Shown: positions 46,596-56,227 of the stretch, piece by piece | Layout: each line of letters starts with the position of its first letter | Position numbering within the stretch: position 1 is the first letter of the stretch | Source: Rhodobacteraceae bacterium MED-G08 | Lineage (GTDB): Bacteria > Pseudomonadota > Alphaproteobacteria > Rhodobacterales > Rhodobacteraceae | Length of the DNA: 64,000 bases | NCBI GenBank assembly: GCA_002457055.1 | Contig: NTKT01000011.1 | Location: 1-64,000 of the forward strand | Direction: 5' to 3' | Program-made: the position numbers and the translations under genes | The notes under the pieces: model-generated | Told to the model about the DNA's origin: nothing | The model's database searches: none | Seen by the model: only the letters and a program-made list of their open reading frames with translations

Positions 46596-49575
46596 AAAAT
46601 ACAGGATCTACGATAGTTGCTTCCACAATCTCGCCACTAATTTTTTCAAATTTTATCACTTCGCCAACCCGATCTGGTCCATTTTGAACTAGCCCCATGG
46701 CAATGCCTCTATTAAGGGTGGGTGAGAAATATGTAGAAGTCACTCTCCCTATAGTATGTTTCTGCCCATTTAAATTGTGGCCAGCACCTGCGGCATATGA
46801 GCCATCCGGAAGTACTGATCCATCTAATGTCTCCAACCCAACAAGCTTCCACCTATCTGGGTTTCGCATAAATATCCTCTCATGCGCTCTCTTGCCAATA
46901 AAATCATTTTTCTTTTTCGAGATAGCCCAGTTTAAATTGAGATCTTGGGGAATTATCGTCCCATCTGTCTCATCACCGATCATTATGAAACCTTTCTCTG
47001 CTCTCATTACATGCAGTGCCTCTGTTCCATACGGCATTACACCATAGTCAGAGCCCGCATCTAGTAGTGCATTCCAAAAATCGAGCCCGACTGACGCCTC
47101 AACAGATATTTCGAAGGATAATTCTCCTGAAAAAGAAATTCTAAAAATACGTGTTTGAAATCCGCCCAACAAGGCATCGGTCCATTCCATGAAACCTAAC
47201 GCCTCTTTTGAAATGTCTGTCCCCCCTAATTTATTGAGTAATTTTCGGGAATTGGGCCCTACCACAGCAATTTGGGCGTATTGCTCAGTAATATTTTGTA
47301 CGAATACCTGTAAGTCCCACCACTCTGTCTGCAGCCATTCCTCCATGTGTGAATGGATCCGTTCTGCCCCACCAGTGGTAGTATGGCAAAGAAACGTATT
47401 TTCATCTATTCGAGCTACAACACCATCATCGATCAAGAACCCATTTTCAGAACACATCAAGCCGTAACGACATGTCCCGATAGTGAGATTTGACATCATA
47501 TTAGTGTAAACTAAATCCAGAAACTTTCCTGCATCAGGACCAGAAACTATCAGTTTACCAAGAGTAGATGCATCAAGCATTCCAACTGAAGAGCGCGTTT
47601 GCAAGATTTCACGATTCACTGCCTGTTCTGTGGTTTCACCTTTTTTAGCAAAGCAATAAGGTCGGCGCCAAAAACCAACTGGTTCAAAAACTGCATCGTG
47701 CTCAACATGCCAACCATGAATTGGCGACATTCGTACAGGCTGAAAGACACTGTCACGGGCAGAACCAGCAATAGAACCCATTGAAACCGGAGTGTATGGA
47801 GGCCTAAAAGTTGTGGTGCCAACCTTACTAATTGGACTGTCTAAAGCATTAGCTAATACTGCTAAGCCATTGATATTTGATAGCTTTCCTTGATCTGTAG
47901 CCATTCCAAGAGTAGTGTACCTTTTTAGGTGCTCAACACTTTCAAAACCCTCACGAGCAGCCAGCTCGACATCGCTTATTTTGACATCATTTTGGAAGTC
48001 TAAAAACGTTTTATTTCGTAACTTTCTTTTAGCTTTTCTGGGCGTAAGCCAAAATGGTTCAACAGGATTCTCAAGGTGTGGCTTCACCTTAGGCACATTA
48101 GATCGAATTTGTTTTCCTCCAAATTTTCTACCAATGGACAATCCTAATTCAGTAGCTTCTTTTACAATTTCATTGAGTTGAGTATTGCCAGAAGCAGCTC
48201 CAGCTGTTTCCATAAAACCTTCGCCATTTTCATTTGTAGGTGGCCGAGACTTATCGGGACAAAACATTGAGCTTTCATCATTCCACTCCAATTTGCCCCC
48301 ACAATGCGACCACAAGTGAACTACTGGTGACCATCCACCTGACATCGCAACCGCGTCACATCCTATTCTCTCTGTAGTTTCGCCTTCACCAGAACTTAAA
48401 CACACATTTACGCCCAGAACTCTTTTTCTGCCAATGACCCTGGAAATCACCTTGCCATTCTCGACACGTATTCCAATTGCGCGCGCTCTAGCAGCTGCCT
48501 CACCACCCCCATGTTCTCGTGCATCCAGTATAACAGGGACTTCCAAACCACTTTCTTTCAGAAAAATAGCGGTTTTGTATGCATCATCATTATTGGTAAT
48601 AACAACCGTTTTTTGCCCAATAGATACCCCAAAATTGATAGCATAATCCCTTACTGCTGATGCCAGTAGAACTCCGGGAATATCATTACCTGCGAAACTA
48701 ACTGGACGCTCAATTGCACCAGTGCAACATACAATTAGCTTAGATCGAATTTTCCATAATCTGTGCCGCGGCCCATCCTTGTTTGCTTTATGATCATTTA
48801 ACTGCTCGTACCCTAAAAAATAACCATGATCATAAACTCCCACACCAGTCATACGAGTTCTCAGCGACACATTTGGCATGGAAGCCAACTCTTCTAAAAC
48901 CTTATTGACCCAACTATTTACAGGAGCATCATCTATTTCGTCTTCATCAATCTGAGCGCGCCCACCCCAGCTCGCGAGCTGTTCGATTAGAAGTACTTTA
49001 ATCCCACTTCTACCAGCAACTAAAGCAGTCTGAAGACCCGCTATTCCACCTCCAACAACCACAACATCGTAGAAAGCGTGAAAATGCTCATAGGTGCTCC
49101 CGTCTTTTTCCTTTGGTGCTTGGCCTAGACCGGCCGACATTCTAATTAATGGCTCGTATATATACTTCCAAAACGGACGTGGATGAATAAACATCTTGTA
49201 GTAAAAACCAGCGGGCAAAAATCGAGCTAGCCAACTATTTATCTCACCAAAATCAAATTCCAGCGCCGGGAAATGGTTCTGAGACGTCGCGGTCAGACCT
49301 TCAAAAATATTCGTCATAGTACCACGTTGATTGGGTTCAAAAAAATGGTCTTTCCCTAAATTTACTAAAAAATTTGGTTCCTCTGGTCCGGAAGAAACAA
49401 CCCCTCTCGGCCTATGATATTTAAATGAACGCCCAAGCAATAATTTACCATTGGCCAACAAAGCAGACGCAAGAGTGTCACCCTGATAACCGGTGAATTG
49501 CACTCCATTAAAATGAAACTTAATTGGCTTATCAGCCTGAATTAATCTGCCTTTATTGGAAAACCTCCTACTCAC
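46564..49575 (-). CDS. soxA: Sarcosine oxidase alpha subunit
   Basis: 1003-residue subunit that binds NAD and passes methylene units to tetrahydrofolate. The N-terminal ferredoxin-like region FTGYQGDTLASALLANG is followed by the dinucleotide fold VVVGGGIAGLQTALVAGRSGIKVLLIEQ, and the C-terminal half is an aminomethyltransferase (GcvT-like) domain (from about 610). Length is normal for the family. It oxidises sarcosine with SoxB/D/G to glycine, methylene-THF and peroxide. Lies 61 bp after soxD. Confidence 0.97.
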   Translation of the reverse strand: MSRRFSNKGRLIQADKPIKFHFNGVQFTGYQGDTLASALLANGKLLLGRSFKYHRPRGVVSSGPEEPNFLVNLGKDHFFEPNQRGTMTNIFEGLTATSQNHFPALEFDFGEINSWLARFLPAGFYYKMFIHPRPFWKYIYEPLIRMSAGLGQAPKEKDGSTYEHFHAFYDVVVVGGGIAGLQTALVAGRSGIKVLLIEQLASWGGRAQIDEDEIDDAPVNSWVNKVLEELASMPNVSLRTRMTGVGVYDHGYFLGYEQLNDHKANKDGPRHRLWKIRSKLIVCCTGAIERPVSFAGNDIPGVLLASAVRDYAINFGVSIGQKTVVITNNDDAYKTAIFLKESGLEVPVILDAREHGGGEAAARARAIGIRVENGKVISRVIGRKRVLGVNVCLSSGEGETTERIGCDAVAMSGGWSPVVHLWSHCGGKLEWNDESSMFCPDKSRPPTNENGEGFMETAGAASGNTQLNEIVKEATELGLSIGRKFGGKQIRSNVPKVKPHLENPVEPFWLTPRKAKRKLRNKTFLDFQNDVKISDVELAAREGFESVEHLKRYTTLGMATDQGKLSNINGLAVLANALDSPISKVGTTTFRPPYTPVSMGSIAGSARDSVFQPVRMSPIHGWHVEHDAVFEPVGFWRRPYCFAKKGETTEQAVNREILQTRSSVGMLDASTLGKLIVSGPDAGKFLDLVYTNMMSNLTIGTCRYGLMCSENGFLIDDGVVARIDENTFLCHTTTGGAERIHSHMEEWLQTEWWDLQVFVQNITEQYAQIAVVGPNSRKLLNKLGGTDISKEALGFMEWTDALLGGFQTRIFRISFSGELSFEISVEASVGLDFWNALLDAGSDYGVMPYGTEALHVMRAEKGFIMIGDETDGTIIPQDLNLNWAISKKKNDFIGKRAHERIFMRNPDRWKLVGLETLDGSVLPDGSYAAGAGHNLNGQKHTIGRVTSTYFSPTLNRGIAMGLVQNGPDRVGEVIKFEKISGEIVEATIVDPVFYDKSGSKQNV

Positions 49576-49636
49576 AACCAGACCCCCTGGAGCTTATGAA
49601 GTACATCGGTTATGTCTATTTTAACATTAAAACTTT

Positions 49637-49966
49637 TCATGAAAATTCTTTCCATTTCCAACCGGGTCTTTTTATCGAAATATTATTTGTAATCTCTGTC
49701 GGTGGCTCTAATGTTTGTGCTGGATATGTCCCAAAAACTTCCATAGTTACGGTACAGCGGGCTGCATTAAACCACTTGCCACAACCATTTATATGTCTCC
49801 ACCGTTCGAAGTGGACACCTTTTGGATTTTCACGATTAAATAAATAAGCTTCAAATTCATCATCGCTGGAACCCGGGCCAAATCTCTTTAAATGCGCCTC
49901 ACCACCAGCGGCTAGGTCCGTTTCATCGGCGAGTACGCCACAATATGGACACTCAAAAATAAGCAT
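49637..49966 (-). CDS. soxD: Sarcosine oxidase delta subunit
   Basis: 109-residue zinc-binding subunit. The metal ligands are visible: Cys6 and Cys9 (CPYCGV), His58 and Cys62 (WRHINGCGKWF). Family block GxxWHFERWRHxxGCGKWFNAxRxT is present with minor changes. It is 11 bp after soxB. Confidence 0.96.
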   Translation of the reverse strand: MLIFECPYCGVLADETDLAAGGEAHLKRFGPGSSDDEFEAYLFNRENPKGVHFERWRHINGCGKWFNAARCTVTMEVFGTYPAQTLEPPTEITNNISIKRPGWKWKEFS

Positions 49967-49977
49967 ACAAATCCTCT

Positions 49978-51225
49978 TTAATGCGCAACACCGGCTGCTA
50001 CACTTTCATCAATAAACTGACCCTCGCGAAAGCGAGTGACCCTGAAATCTTCCGCTAAAGGGCCAGGTTCACCTGTAGCAATAAGCTCTGCCATCGCCCA
50101 ACCTGAGCCAGGTATTGCCTTGAAACCTCCTGTTCCCCAACCACAATTTATAAATATATTTTTGACCGGCGTTTTTGAGATGATAGGCGATCGGTCACCA
50201 GTCATGTCAACAATACCCCCCCACCACCTTAACATCTTAAGTCTCGAGATAATTGGAAACGTTTCAACTAATGCGCGTACTGTCTCTTCAACATGATGAA
50301 ACGACCCTCTTTGAGAATAATTATTATATCCATCGGCACCACCACCGATTACCATTTCGCCTTTATCAGATTGGCTCATATAGCCATGAACGGTATTTGC
50401 CATTACGACAACATCCATGCAAGGCTTAATAGGCTCAGATACTAAAGCTTGCAATGCAACCGATTCTATTGGCAGACGAAACCCAGCCATATCGGCCAAA
50501 ACACCAGAATGTCCAGCGACCACAATACCTATTTTCTTGCAAGCAATCGCACCTTTTGTTGTCTCCACTCCGACAACTTTACCATCGATAGTATTAACAC
50601 CGGTTACCTCACACTGCTGGATAATATGCATACCCATATCGGAGCAGGCTCGAGCATATCCCCACGCAACCGCGTCATGTCTCGCCGTTCCTCCTCGAGG
50701 CTGCCACAGCGCTCCTAGAACTGGGTACCTAGGCCCATCTATATTTATAATTGGGCAAAGCTTCTTAACCTTTTGCGGGCTTATAAACTCTGTTGAAACC
50801 CCCTGTAGAGCGTTGGCATGAGCGGTCCGCTCATAACCTCTTATCTCATGTTGCGTTTGAGCCAACATCATAACACCTCTAGGACTAAACATAATGTTAT
50901 AGTTCAAGTCTTGACTCAAGTTCTCATAAAGCGATCGAGCTTTTTCATATATCGCGGCTGACGGATCTTGAAGATAATTAGATCGAATTATGGTTGTATT
51001 TCGGCCAGTATTACCGCCTCCTAGCCAGCCCTTCTCCAGAATAGCTACATTTGTAATGCCATAATTTTTGCCAAGGTAATATGCAGTAGCTAACCCATGC
51101 CCACCTGCACCAATAATAATAACATCATATTTCTTTTGAGGTTCGGGTGAACTCCAGGCTCTCTCCCACCCTAAATGATCGCGTAATGCTTCACGAGCAA
51201 CTGCAAACGCTGAATATTTCTTCAT
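49978..51225 (-). CDS. soxB: Sarcosine oxidase beta subunit
   Basis: 415-residue FAD/FMN subunit that oxidises sarcosine. The FAD-binding GAGGHGLATAYYL is at 39-51, ending in the acidic ILEKGWLGGGNTGRNT block. The likely covalent FMN histidine is His183 in RHDAVAWGYARAC. The C-terminal GWGTGGFKAIPGSG block closes the FAD site. First gene of soxBDAG, divergent from ccmI across a 166-bp promoter region. Confidence 0.97.
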   Translation of the reverse strand: MKKYSAFAVAREALRDHLGWERAWSSPEPQKKYDVIIIGAGGHGLATAYYLGKNYGITNVAILEKGWLGGGNTGRNTTIIRSNYLQDPSAAIYEKARSLYENLSQDLNYNIMFSPRGVMMLAQTQHEIRGYERTAHANALQGVSTEFISPQKVKKLCPIINIDGPRYPVLGALWQPRGGTARHDAVAWGYARACSDMGMHIIQQCEVTGVNTIDGKVVGVETTKGAIACKKIGIVVAGHSGVLADMAGFRLPIESVALQALVSEPIKPCMDVVVMANTVHGYMSQSDKGEMVIGGGADGYNNYSQRGSFHHVEETVRALVETFPIISRLKMLRWWGGIVDMTGDRSPIISKTPVKNIFINCGWGTGGFKAIPGSGWAMAELIATGEPGPLAEDFRVTRFREGQFIDESVAAGVAH

Positions 51226-51391
51226 AAAACCAATTCCAATTTTCAGTACTGCAATAGTTTAATAAAAAGGGTATCAGGCTTCGTTTCAGAGCGCCACGTT
51301 AAAACAATTTTGCGCCATTGAATTATGAATATTTATTTTTGGGCTTTTTAAATAAACCCTCAAAGGTTACACATTTCTTAAATTAGTTACG

Positions 51392-52618
51392 ATGGGCTTT
51401 TTTATGACGTTTTGGATAATAATATCAATAATATGCATACTAATTTCTATACTTTTTTATTTAAGCATAACGCAAGATACGCCTAACCTAGTACCCAATT
51501 CAGATTTAGAAGTTTATAAGGATCAACTTATTAATGTCGCGCGAGATCTCTCCAGAGGTATAATTACAAAGGACGAAGCCGAAAGAATACGGGCGGAGGT
51601 TAGCAGGCGTATTCTAGAATTAGATAAAAGAAAAGAAAGATCATTAGAAAAAGAAACAAAAGTAACAGGTCTGCTTTTTAGTATAGTTTTTCTTTTAATT
51701 TTTATAGCTGGAGGTTCTTTTTTATATCAAAAATTTGGCGCTCCAGGTTATGAAAATTTATCTCAGAGCCAAAGAATTAAAAATTCAAATGAACTTCTTT
51801 CAAAAAGAGCCACGCAAGAACAATTGTTAGAGCTTCGGCTCGTTGAAAAAAGCCTGATAACTCCAGAAGGCAACTATGGGGAATTAGTAAAAAAACTAAG
51901 ACAAAAGGTTTCCGAGCGCCCTAACGATCTGGAAGGTTTAAAATTACTTACAGGCATAGAAGCCAAGATTGGCAATACTGATGAGGCTGTAAAAGCTCAG
52001 CAGCAATTCCTACAATTATTGGGAGATAAAGCGTCGGATTTAGACCACTTTAATTATGCCGATTTACTTATAAACCAAGTCGAAGGAGTTGTGTCTCCAG
52101 AAGCTGAAAAAGCATTGCGAGCGTCACTAGAAATAAATCCTGAAAATGGTGGGGCAAAATATTATATAGGCCTCATGTTGGCACAGAATGACCGTCCCGA
52201 CTTGGCACTTAGAGTTTGGAAACAACTACTTAGGGCTGACGAATTGGACGCCCCATGGATACCATTAATTAGAAACGATATAGAGAGGTTAGCAGTCTTA
52301 GCGGGCGATACAAAATTTGAATTACCCCCCATTGATTCAACTGCGGGTCCAACAGCGGAAGATATCGAAAATGCATCACAGATGAACGACGAGGAAAGAC
52401 AAGAAATGATAAAAGGAATGGTTTCCAGATTATCAGAGAGATTGTCGACTGAGGGTGGAAGCCCTAACGAATGGGCAAGGTTAATAAATGCATATGGCGT
52501 TCTTGGAGACTTTCAAAACGCCCAGTCAGCATGGGAAGAGGCGAAAAATATTTTTAAAGGAGACGCCAGTGCTCTGGAGAAATTAAGTGCAGCAGCCATG
52601 AATATAGGCCTCAAATAA
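51392..52618 (+). CDS. ccmI: Cytochrome c biogenesis protein CcmI
   Basis: 408-residue inner-membrane protein that delivers apocytochrome c to haem ligation. Two N-terminal transmembrane helices (about 5-24 and 92-112) enclose the conserved cytoplasmic loop VYKDQLINVARDLSRGIITKDEAERIRAEV. A TPR domain follows (about 165-400). ATG 51392 is used; ATG 51404 is an alternative. It is not linked to ccmABCDG here, and its stop shares a base with the ruvX start (TAATG). Confidence 0.88.
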   Translation: MGFFMTFWIIISIICILISILFYLSITQDTPNLVPNSDLEVYKDQLINVARDLSRGIITKDEAERIRAEVSRRILELDKRKERSLEKETKVTGLLFSIVFLLIFIAGGSFLYQKFGAPGYENLSQSQRIKNSNELLSKRATQEQLLELRLVEKSLITPEGNYGELVKKLRQKVSERPNDLEGLKLLTGIEAKIGNTDEAVKAQQQFLQLLGDKASDLDHFNYADLLINQVEGVVSPEAEKALRASLEINPENGGAKYYIGLMLAQNDRPDLALRVWKQLLRADELDAPWIPLIRNDIERLAVLAGDTKFELPPIDSTAGPTAEDIENASQMNDEERQEMIKGMVSRLSERLSTEGGSPNEWARLINAYGVLGDFQNAQSAWEEAKNIFKGDASALEKLSAAAMNIGLK

Positions 52619-53094
52619 TGATTTATGAAAATATTTTAGATTTTGCTGGATCGATATCTAAAGACAAAGCCTTGATGGGTTTAGATTTAGGTAGTAAAAC
52701 GATCGGAGTTGCTATTTCAGATAGCCTTAAAACTGTTGCCACACCAATTAAGACGATTAAAAGAACCAAGTTCAGTGAAGAAGTCACCACCTTGTTCACA
52801 CTAATATCAGAGAGAGATCTATCAGGAATTATTCTTGGACTGCCCAAAAATATGGACGGATCAGAGGGAGCACGATGCCAGTCTACCCGGGCGTTCGCCA
52901 GAAACATAAACAAATTCCAAGATTTCCCGATAACATTTTGGGATGAAAGATTATCAACTGTAGCCGCAGAGAAAGCATTGCTTGAGGCGGATATAACCAG
53001 AAAACGTCGCTCTGAAGTAATCGATCATGTCGCAGCATCTTATATCCTTCAAGGAGCCTTGGATAGGATGTCGCATAATAAGTCTTTAAAATAA
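52618..53094 (+). CDS. ruvX: Putative pre-16S rRNA nuclease / Holliday-junction resolvase-like YqgF
   Basis: 158-residue RNase-H-fold protein. The active-site segments are GLDLGSKTIGVAIS (Asp20), the middle SGIILGLPKNMDGSEG with WDERLST (Asp/Glu), and the C-terminal IDHVAASYIL (Asp). YqgF homologues process 16S rRNA precursors. TAATG overlap with ccmI suggests coupling. Confidence 0.93.
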   Translation: MIYENILDFAGSISKDKALMGLDLGSKTIGVAISDSLKTVATPIKTIKRTKFSEEVTTLFTLISERDLSGIILGLPKNMDGSEGARCQSTRAFARNINKFQDFPITFWDERLSTVAAEKALLEADITRKRRSEVIDHVAASYILQGALDRMSHNKSLK

Positions 53095-53102
53095 ACGCCA
53101 AC

Positions 53103-53333
53103 ATGACCGAATATATTTGGAAAAGAAACGAGATAGATTCTCCATGCGTTAATATTTGCATCGTACACACGCAGGCAAATATATGTGCTGGCTGTTTTAG
53201 GACAATTGATGAAATTTCGGGCTGGTCAAACATGAGCGCAGCACAACGAAAAGAAATAATAAAAGAACTTCCCAATAGAGCTTTAAAATTAAAAGTAAGA
53301 CGCGGCGGAAGAGCTAAGCGTTTAGGAAATTAG
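53103..53333 (+). CDS. DUF1289-domain protein
   Basis: 76-residue cysteine-rich protein. The pattern SPCVNICIVHTQANICAGCFRTIDEISGW has four regularly spaced cysteines, probably a metal site, as in DUF1289 (Fe-S/Zn ribbon-like). The C-terminus is basic. It lies 8 bp after ruvX and overlaps the convergent dioxygenase-like gene by 4 nt. Confidence 0.88.
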   Translation: MTEYIWKRNEIDSPCVNICIVHTQANICAGCFRTIDEISGWSNMSAAQRKEIIKELPNRALKLKVRRGGRAKRLGN

Positions 53334-54106
53334 TTGATGGCAAGCCAATCTTGAACATTTTGTAACAATGGTCGAAAATAAGCGACTTGTCTGCTTTCAC
53401 TTTCCGGACCCTTAATAGGATAGACCCAAGACGCAATCCCGTGGAGCAACAAAGGGTGCAAGGCATATCCTGTGCCAACTGAGCCTGTTATGGTTATTCG
53501 GTTACAATTCTCAAAACAGTACTTTCTAGCTTTTTTGTAAGTATCAGTCAGATCGACATCTTTCCAATCAGATGGATTTATATTAGAAAATAGTTTTGAG
53601 AACTCTTTTTGCATTATAAAATGCGATCCTTCCCAAACAACTATTGGGCTGGCACCTGGATGCGTATTATTTAAGGGAATGCCCAAAATTACACCGTGGG
53701 GCTCGACAAGATATCGTCTTTTTTCTTCACCAATTGGTAGAAGCCCATCAACGTGAGCCGCATCTCTCTTCCTTCTATATTCAAAAGCGGCTTCACTGTC
53801 TCCTTTCCGCGGCTTTGGATAGCCAGGAAATATTACAGAAAGTTGAGCTTTATGATATGGTTTTAGATTAATTTTACCCAAAAAGCTCTTAAAAACATTA
53901 GGTAATTCGGTATTTGTGAAGTCGCCTCTTGAGTTATTAGGCAGGACATCAACTCCAACAAACCATGTGCCCTCGCATTGGAGCCACTTTTGCAATTGAG
54001 CTGGATCGGCAAGAATTCTATTACCCTTTTTTTTTGCACATTCAGCCCATTTTGCTATTTGCTTGTCATATCCAAATTCTATGTATCCTGTTTTACCAAA
54101 CAACAT
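53330..54106 (-). CDS. Phytanoyl-CoA-dioxygenase-like Fe(II)/2-oxoglutarate oxygenase
   Basis: 258-residue protein. A facial-triad pattern is visible: His118-x-Asp120 (AAHVDGLLP) and a distal His222 (or His217) in ALHPLLLHGIASW, followed by Arg239/246 that could bind 2-oxoglutarate. This resembles the PhyH family. The substrate is unknown. It is an isolated gene between ruvX-DUF1289 and kdsB, on the same strand as kdsB. Confidence 0.65.
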   Translation of the reverse strand: MLFGKTGYIEFGYDKQIAKWAECAKKKGNRILADPAQLQKWLQCEGTWFVGVDVLPNNSRGDFTNTELPNVFKSFLGKINLKPYHKAQLSVIFPGYPKPRKGDSEAAFEYRRKRDAAHVDGLLPIGEEKRRYLVEPHGVILGIPLNNTHPGASPIVVWEGSHFIMQKEFSKLFSNINPSDWKDVDLTDTYKKARKYCFENCNRITITGSVGTGYALHPLLLHGIASWVYPIKGPESESRQVAYFRPLLQNVQDWLAIN

Positions 54107-54175
54107 AAATCTAACTCATAATTATTCTTCATAACAAATTCCAAAAACTTCGACCCGTTAGATTAGAAACTATTC

Positions 54176-54973
54176 CTACAGCGAACCCTCTATCACTTTT
54201 TCTATCCGTTCAACATCGTCAGGATTATTAAGTTCCCAAAAAACTCTGCCTCGCGTTGAAACTGATACACATTTCACTAGCTGATTGTTTTCAAGAAACC
54301 TAAGTTGTTCTAGTCCTTCGAACCTCTCTAATTCCCCAATGGGCCATTCCACGTAAGAACTCAAAGCATTTGGTCGGTATGCGTAAACTCCAACATGATG
54401 GAATACCGGAATATCAAACTCAGCACTTAGTTTTTCCATATCTACAAAGGGAATAACCTCCTTGGAAAAATACAGCGCATATTTATCAACTCCAAATACT
54501 GCAGTGGTCCCACCGACAAGTCCTTTTTTTCGATCTTGCAGGAAATGACCATAAGTTACGCGATCAAGTCTTACGACTGGTGTTGCCATAGAAGATTTGT
54601 CGTCCTCACCCATTGCGTGGATAAGATTTTCTACAAACCAAGGAGGAGTAAGTGGAGCATCTCCCTGAAAATTTATTATTAGATCAGAATCTAACCTAGC
54701 ATTTTCAACAGCTTCAGCGCATCGCTCTGTGCCATTCCGGCAATGTGAAGACGTCATAATAACTTTCGCTCCAAATGCCCTGACCGCATTAGCTATTCGA
54801 GTATCGTCAGTCGCAATGAAAATATCATTAACATTTTTAACCTTGCCTGCGGCGCGCCAAGTTAACTCAATTAATGACTTTTTTTCTCCAGTTGGCAACT
54901 TGAGCTTAACCAAGGGCTTACCTGGATATCTGCTGGACGCATAACGCGCAGGTATAATAATTGCAGTTTTCAT
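54176..54973 (-). CDS. kdsB: 3-deoxy-manno-octulosonate cytidylyltransferase
   Basis: 265-residue cytosolic enzyme that activates Kdo with CTP for lipopolysaccharide core synthesis. The N-terminal IIIPARYASSRYPGKPL is the nucleotide-binding loop, and NFQGDAPL and HVGVYAYR are further family blocks. Its neighbour lpxC (188 bp upstream) is also an LPS gene. No strong ribosome site is visible. Confidence 0.96.
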   Translation of the reverse strand: MKTAIIIPARYASSRYPGKPLVKLKLPTGEKKSLIELTWRAAGKVKNVNDIFIATDDTRIANAVRAFGAKVIMTSSHCRNGTERCAEAVENARLDSDLIINFQGDAPLTPPWFVENLIHAMGEDDKSSMATPVVRLDRVTYGHFLQDRKKGLVGGTTAVFGVDKYALYFSKEVIPFVDMEKLSAEFDIPVFHHVGVYAYRPNALSSYVEWPIGELERFEGLEQLRFLENNQLVKCVSVSTRGRVFWELNNPDDVERIEKVIEGSL

Positions 54974-55161
54974 AGGTTATTCATTCCAACAAGGCTTGGG
55001 GACTTTTAATTAACAAGATTCAGTATTTATATGTTTATAAATCCCACGTTAACGACTTTATAATAACATAGTTTGAGAAGTTCCACAGCGAACTGGTTTT
55101 TACAAAATTCATACCAAACATCTATCTGTAAACTAGTTAATTTTAATTGATGAAATCAGAA

Positions 55162-56082
55162 TTAGGCTACTGCTGTAAATTCCGTTAAATCTACACCGGA
55201 ACCTGGCAAAACATTAAAAATTTCTTCACTACAATCTTCTACAGTGTAACTATCTGGCTTTGAAAACAACTTACGAAGTAGTGAATTAGTGATAAAGTGT
55301 CCAGCCTTATGACCCTCGTATTTACCTAATATTGGGGCTCCGGCCAGAGCCAAATCACCGAATGCATCAAGCATTTTATGACGCACTGCCTCATCTTGAT
55401 AACGCATACCGCCCGGTGACAAAACCTTATCACCGTCAACAACAACTGCATTAGTAAAATTTCCGCCCAAAGCCAGACCGTTCTCTCGCATTGTCTCGAC
55501 ATCTTTGTTACTGCAAAAGGTCCTACTGCTACAAAGCTCTTTTACAAATGAGCCGTTAGACATATTGAGTATCTTACTTTGTTTGCCAATCACACAATCA
55601 TCGAAATCAATAAAATACTCCATTTCTGGACGATCATATGGGGTTAAACTTGCCCAGCCAGACTGATTTTCAAAAATCACTGGACGGGTAATCCTTATAA
55701 TTCTCGACGAGGAACTAATTGTATTTAGACCCACCTCTAATATTTGCTTAACGAAAGGGGCTGCACTCCCATCTAAAATAGGAACTTCCTCACTATCAAT
55801 CTCAATCAACGTATTTGTGACACCGCAACCGGCAAGTGCCGCCATAAGATGTTCTATAGTTGAAATTGCAGTACCATCTTCATTCATTAATTTGGTACAA
55901 AGTGTGGTTTCCGACACATAATCCCATCTCGCTCGCACTACCGGATTTCCGATTTGAATATCTCTCCGTTCAAATAAAATTCCATGATTTTCAGGTGCGG
56001 GCTTAAGGGTAAGTGTTACGTCTCTTCCTGAGTGCAAACCTATTCCAGAAAATGTTATTGAGCTTTCAAGAGTTGTTTGCAA
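55162..56082 (-). CDS. lpxC: UDP-3-O-acyl-N-acetylglucosamine deacetylase
   Basis: 306-residue zinc deacetylase for the first committed step of lipid A synthesis. Zn ligands and catalytic residues lie in STIEHLMAALAG (His), EVPILDGSA (Glu), RHKMLDAFGDLAL (His, Asp) and HKAGHFITN (general acid His). A TTG start at 56082 is chosen because it gives MQTTLESSITFSGIGLHSG, the family N-terminus, with AAGG 8 nt upstream; ATG 56112 would add ten residues without a ribosome site. It follows ftsZ on the same strand. Confidence 0.95.
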   Translation of the reverse strand: MQTTLESSITFSGIGLHSGRDVTLTLKPAPENHGILFERRDIQIGNPVVRARWDYVSETTLCTKLMNEDGTAISTIEHLMAALAGCGVTNTLIEIDSEEVPILDGSAAPFVKQILEVGLNTISSSSRIIRITRPVIFENQSGWASLTPYDRPEMEYFIDFDDCVIGKQSKILNMSNGSFVKELCSSRTFCSNKDVETMRENGLALGGNFTNAVVVDGDKVLSPGGMRYQDEAVRHKMLDAFGDLALAGAPILGKYEGHKAGHFITNSLLRKLFSKPDSYTVEDCSEEIFNVLPGSGVDLTEFTAVA

Positions 56083-56227
56083 CGTACTGCCTTTGAGTGA
56101 TACAATATGCATAACGTATATCGCAAAAATACAGTAGACAACTCAAACTTTGTAACTGATTGTTACAGAGCATGTTTACAAAGTCATTTGCTTCTTAAAA
56201 CGCATTTTGCCTGAAATTATAGGTCAC

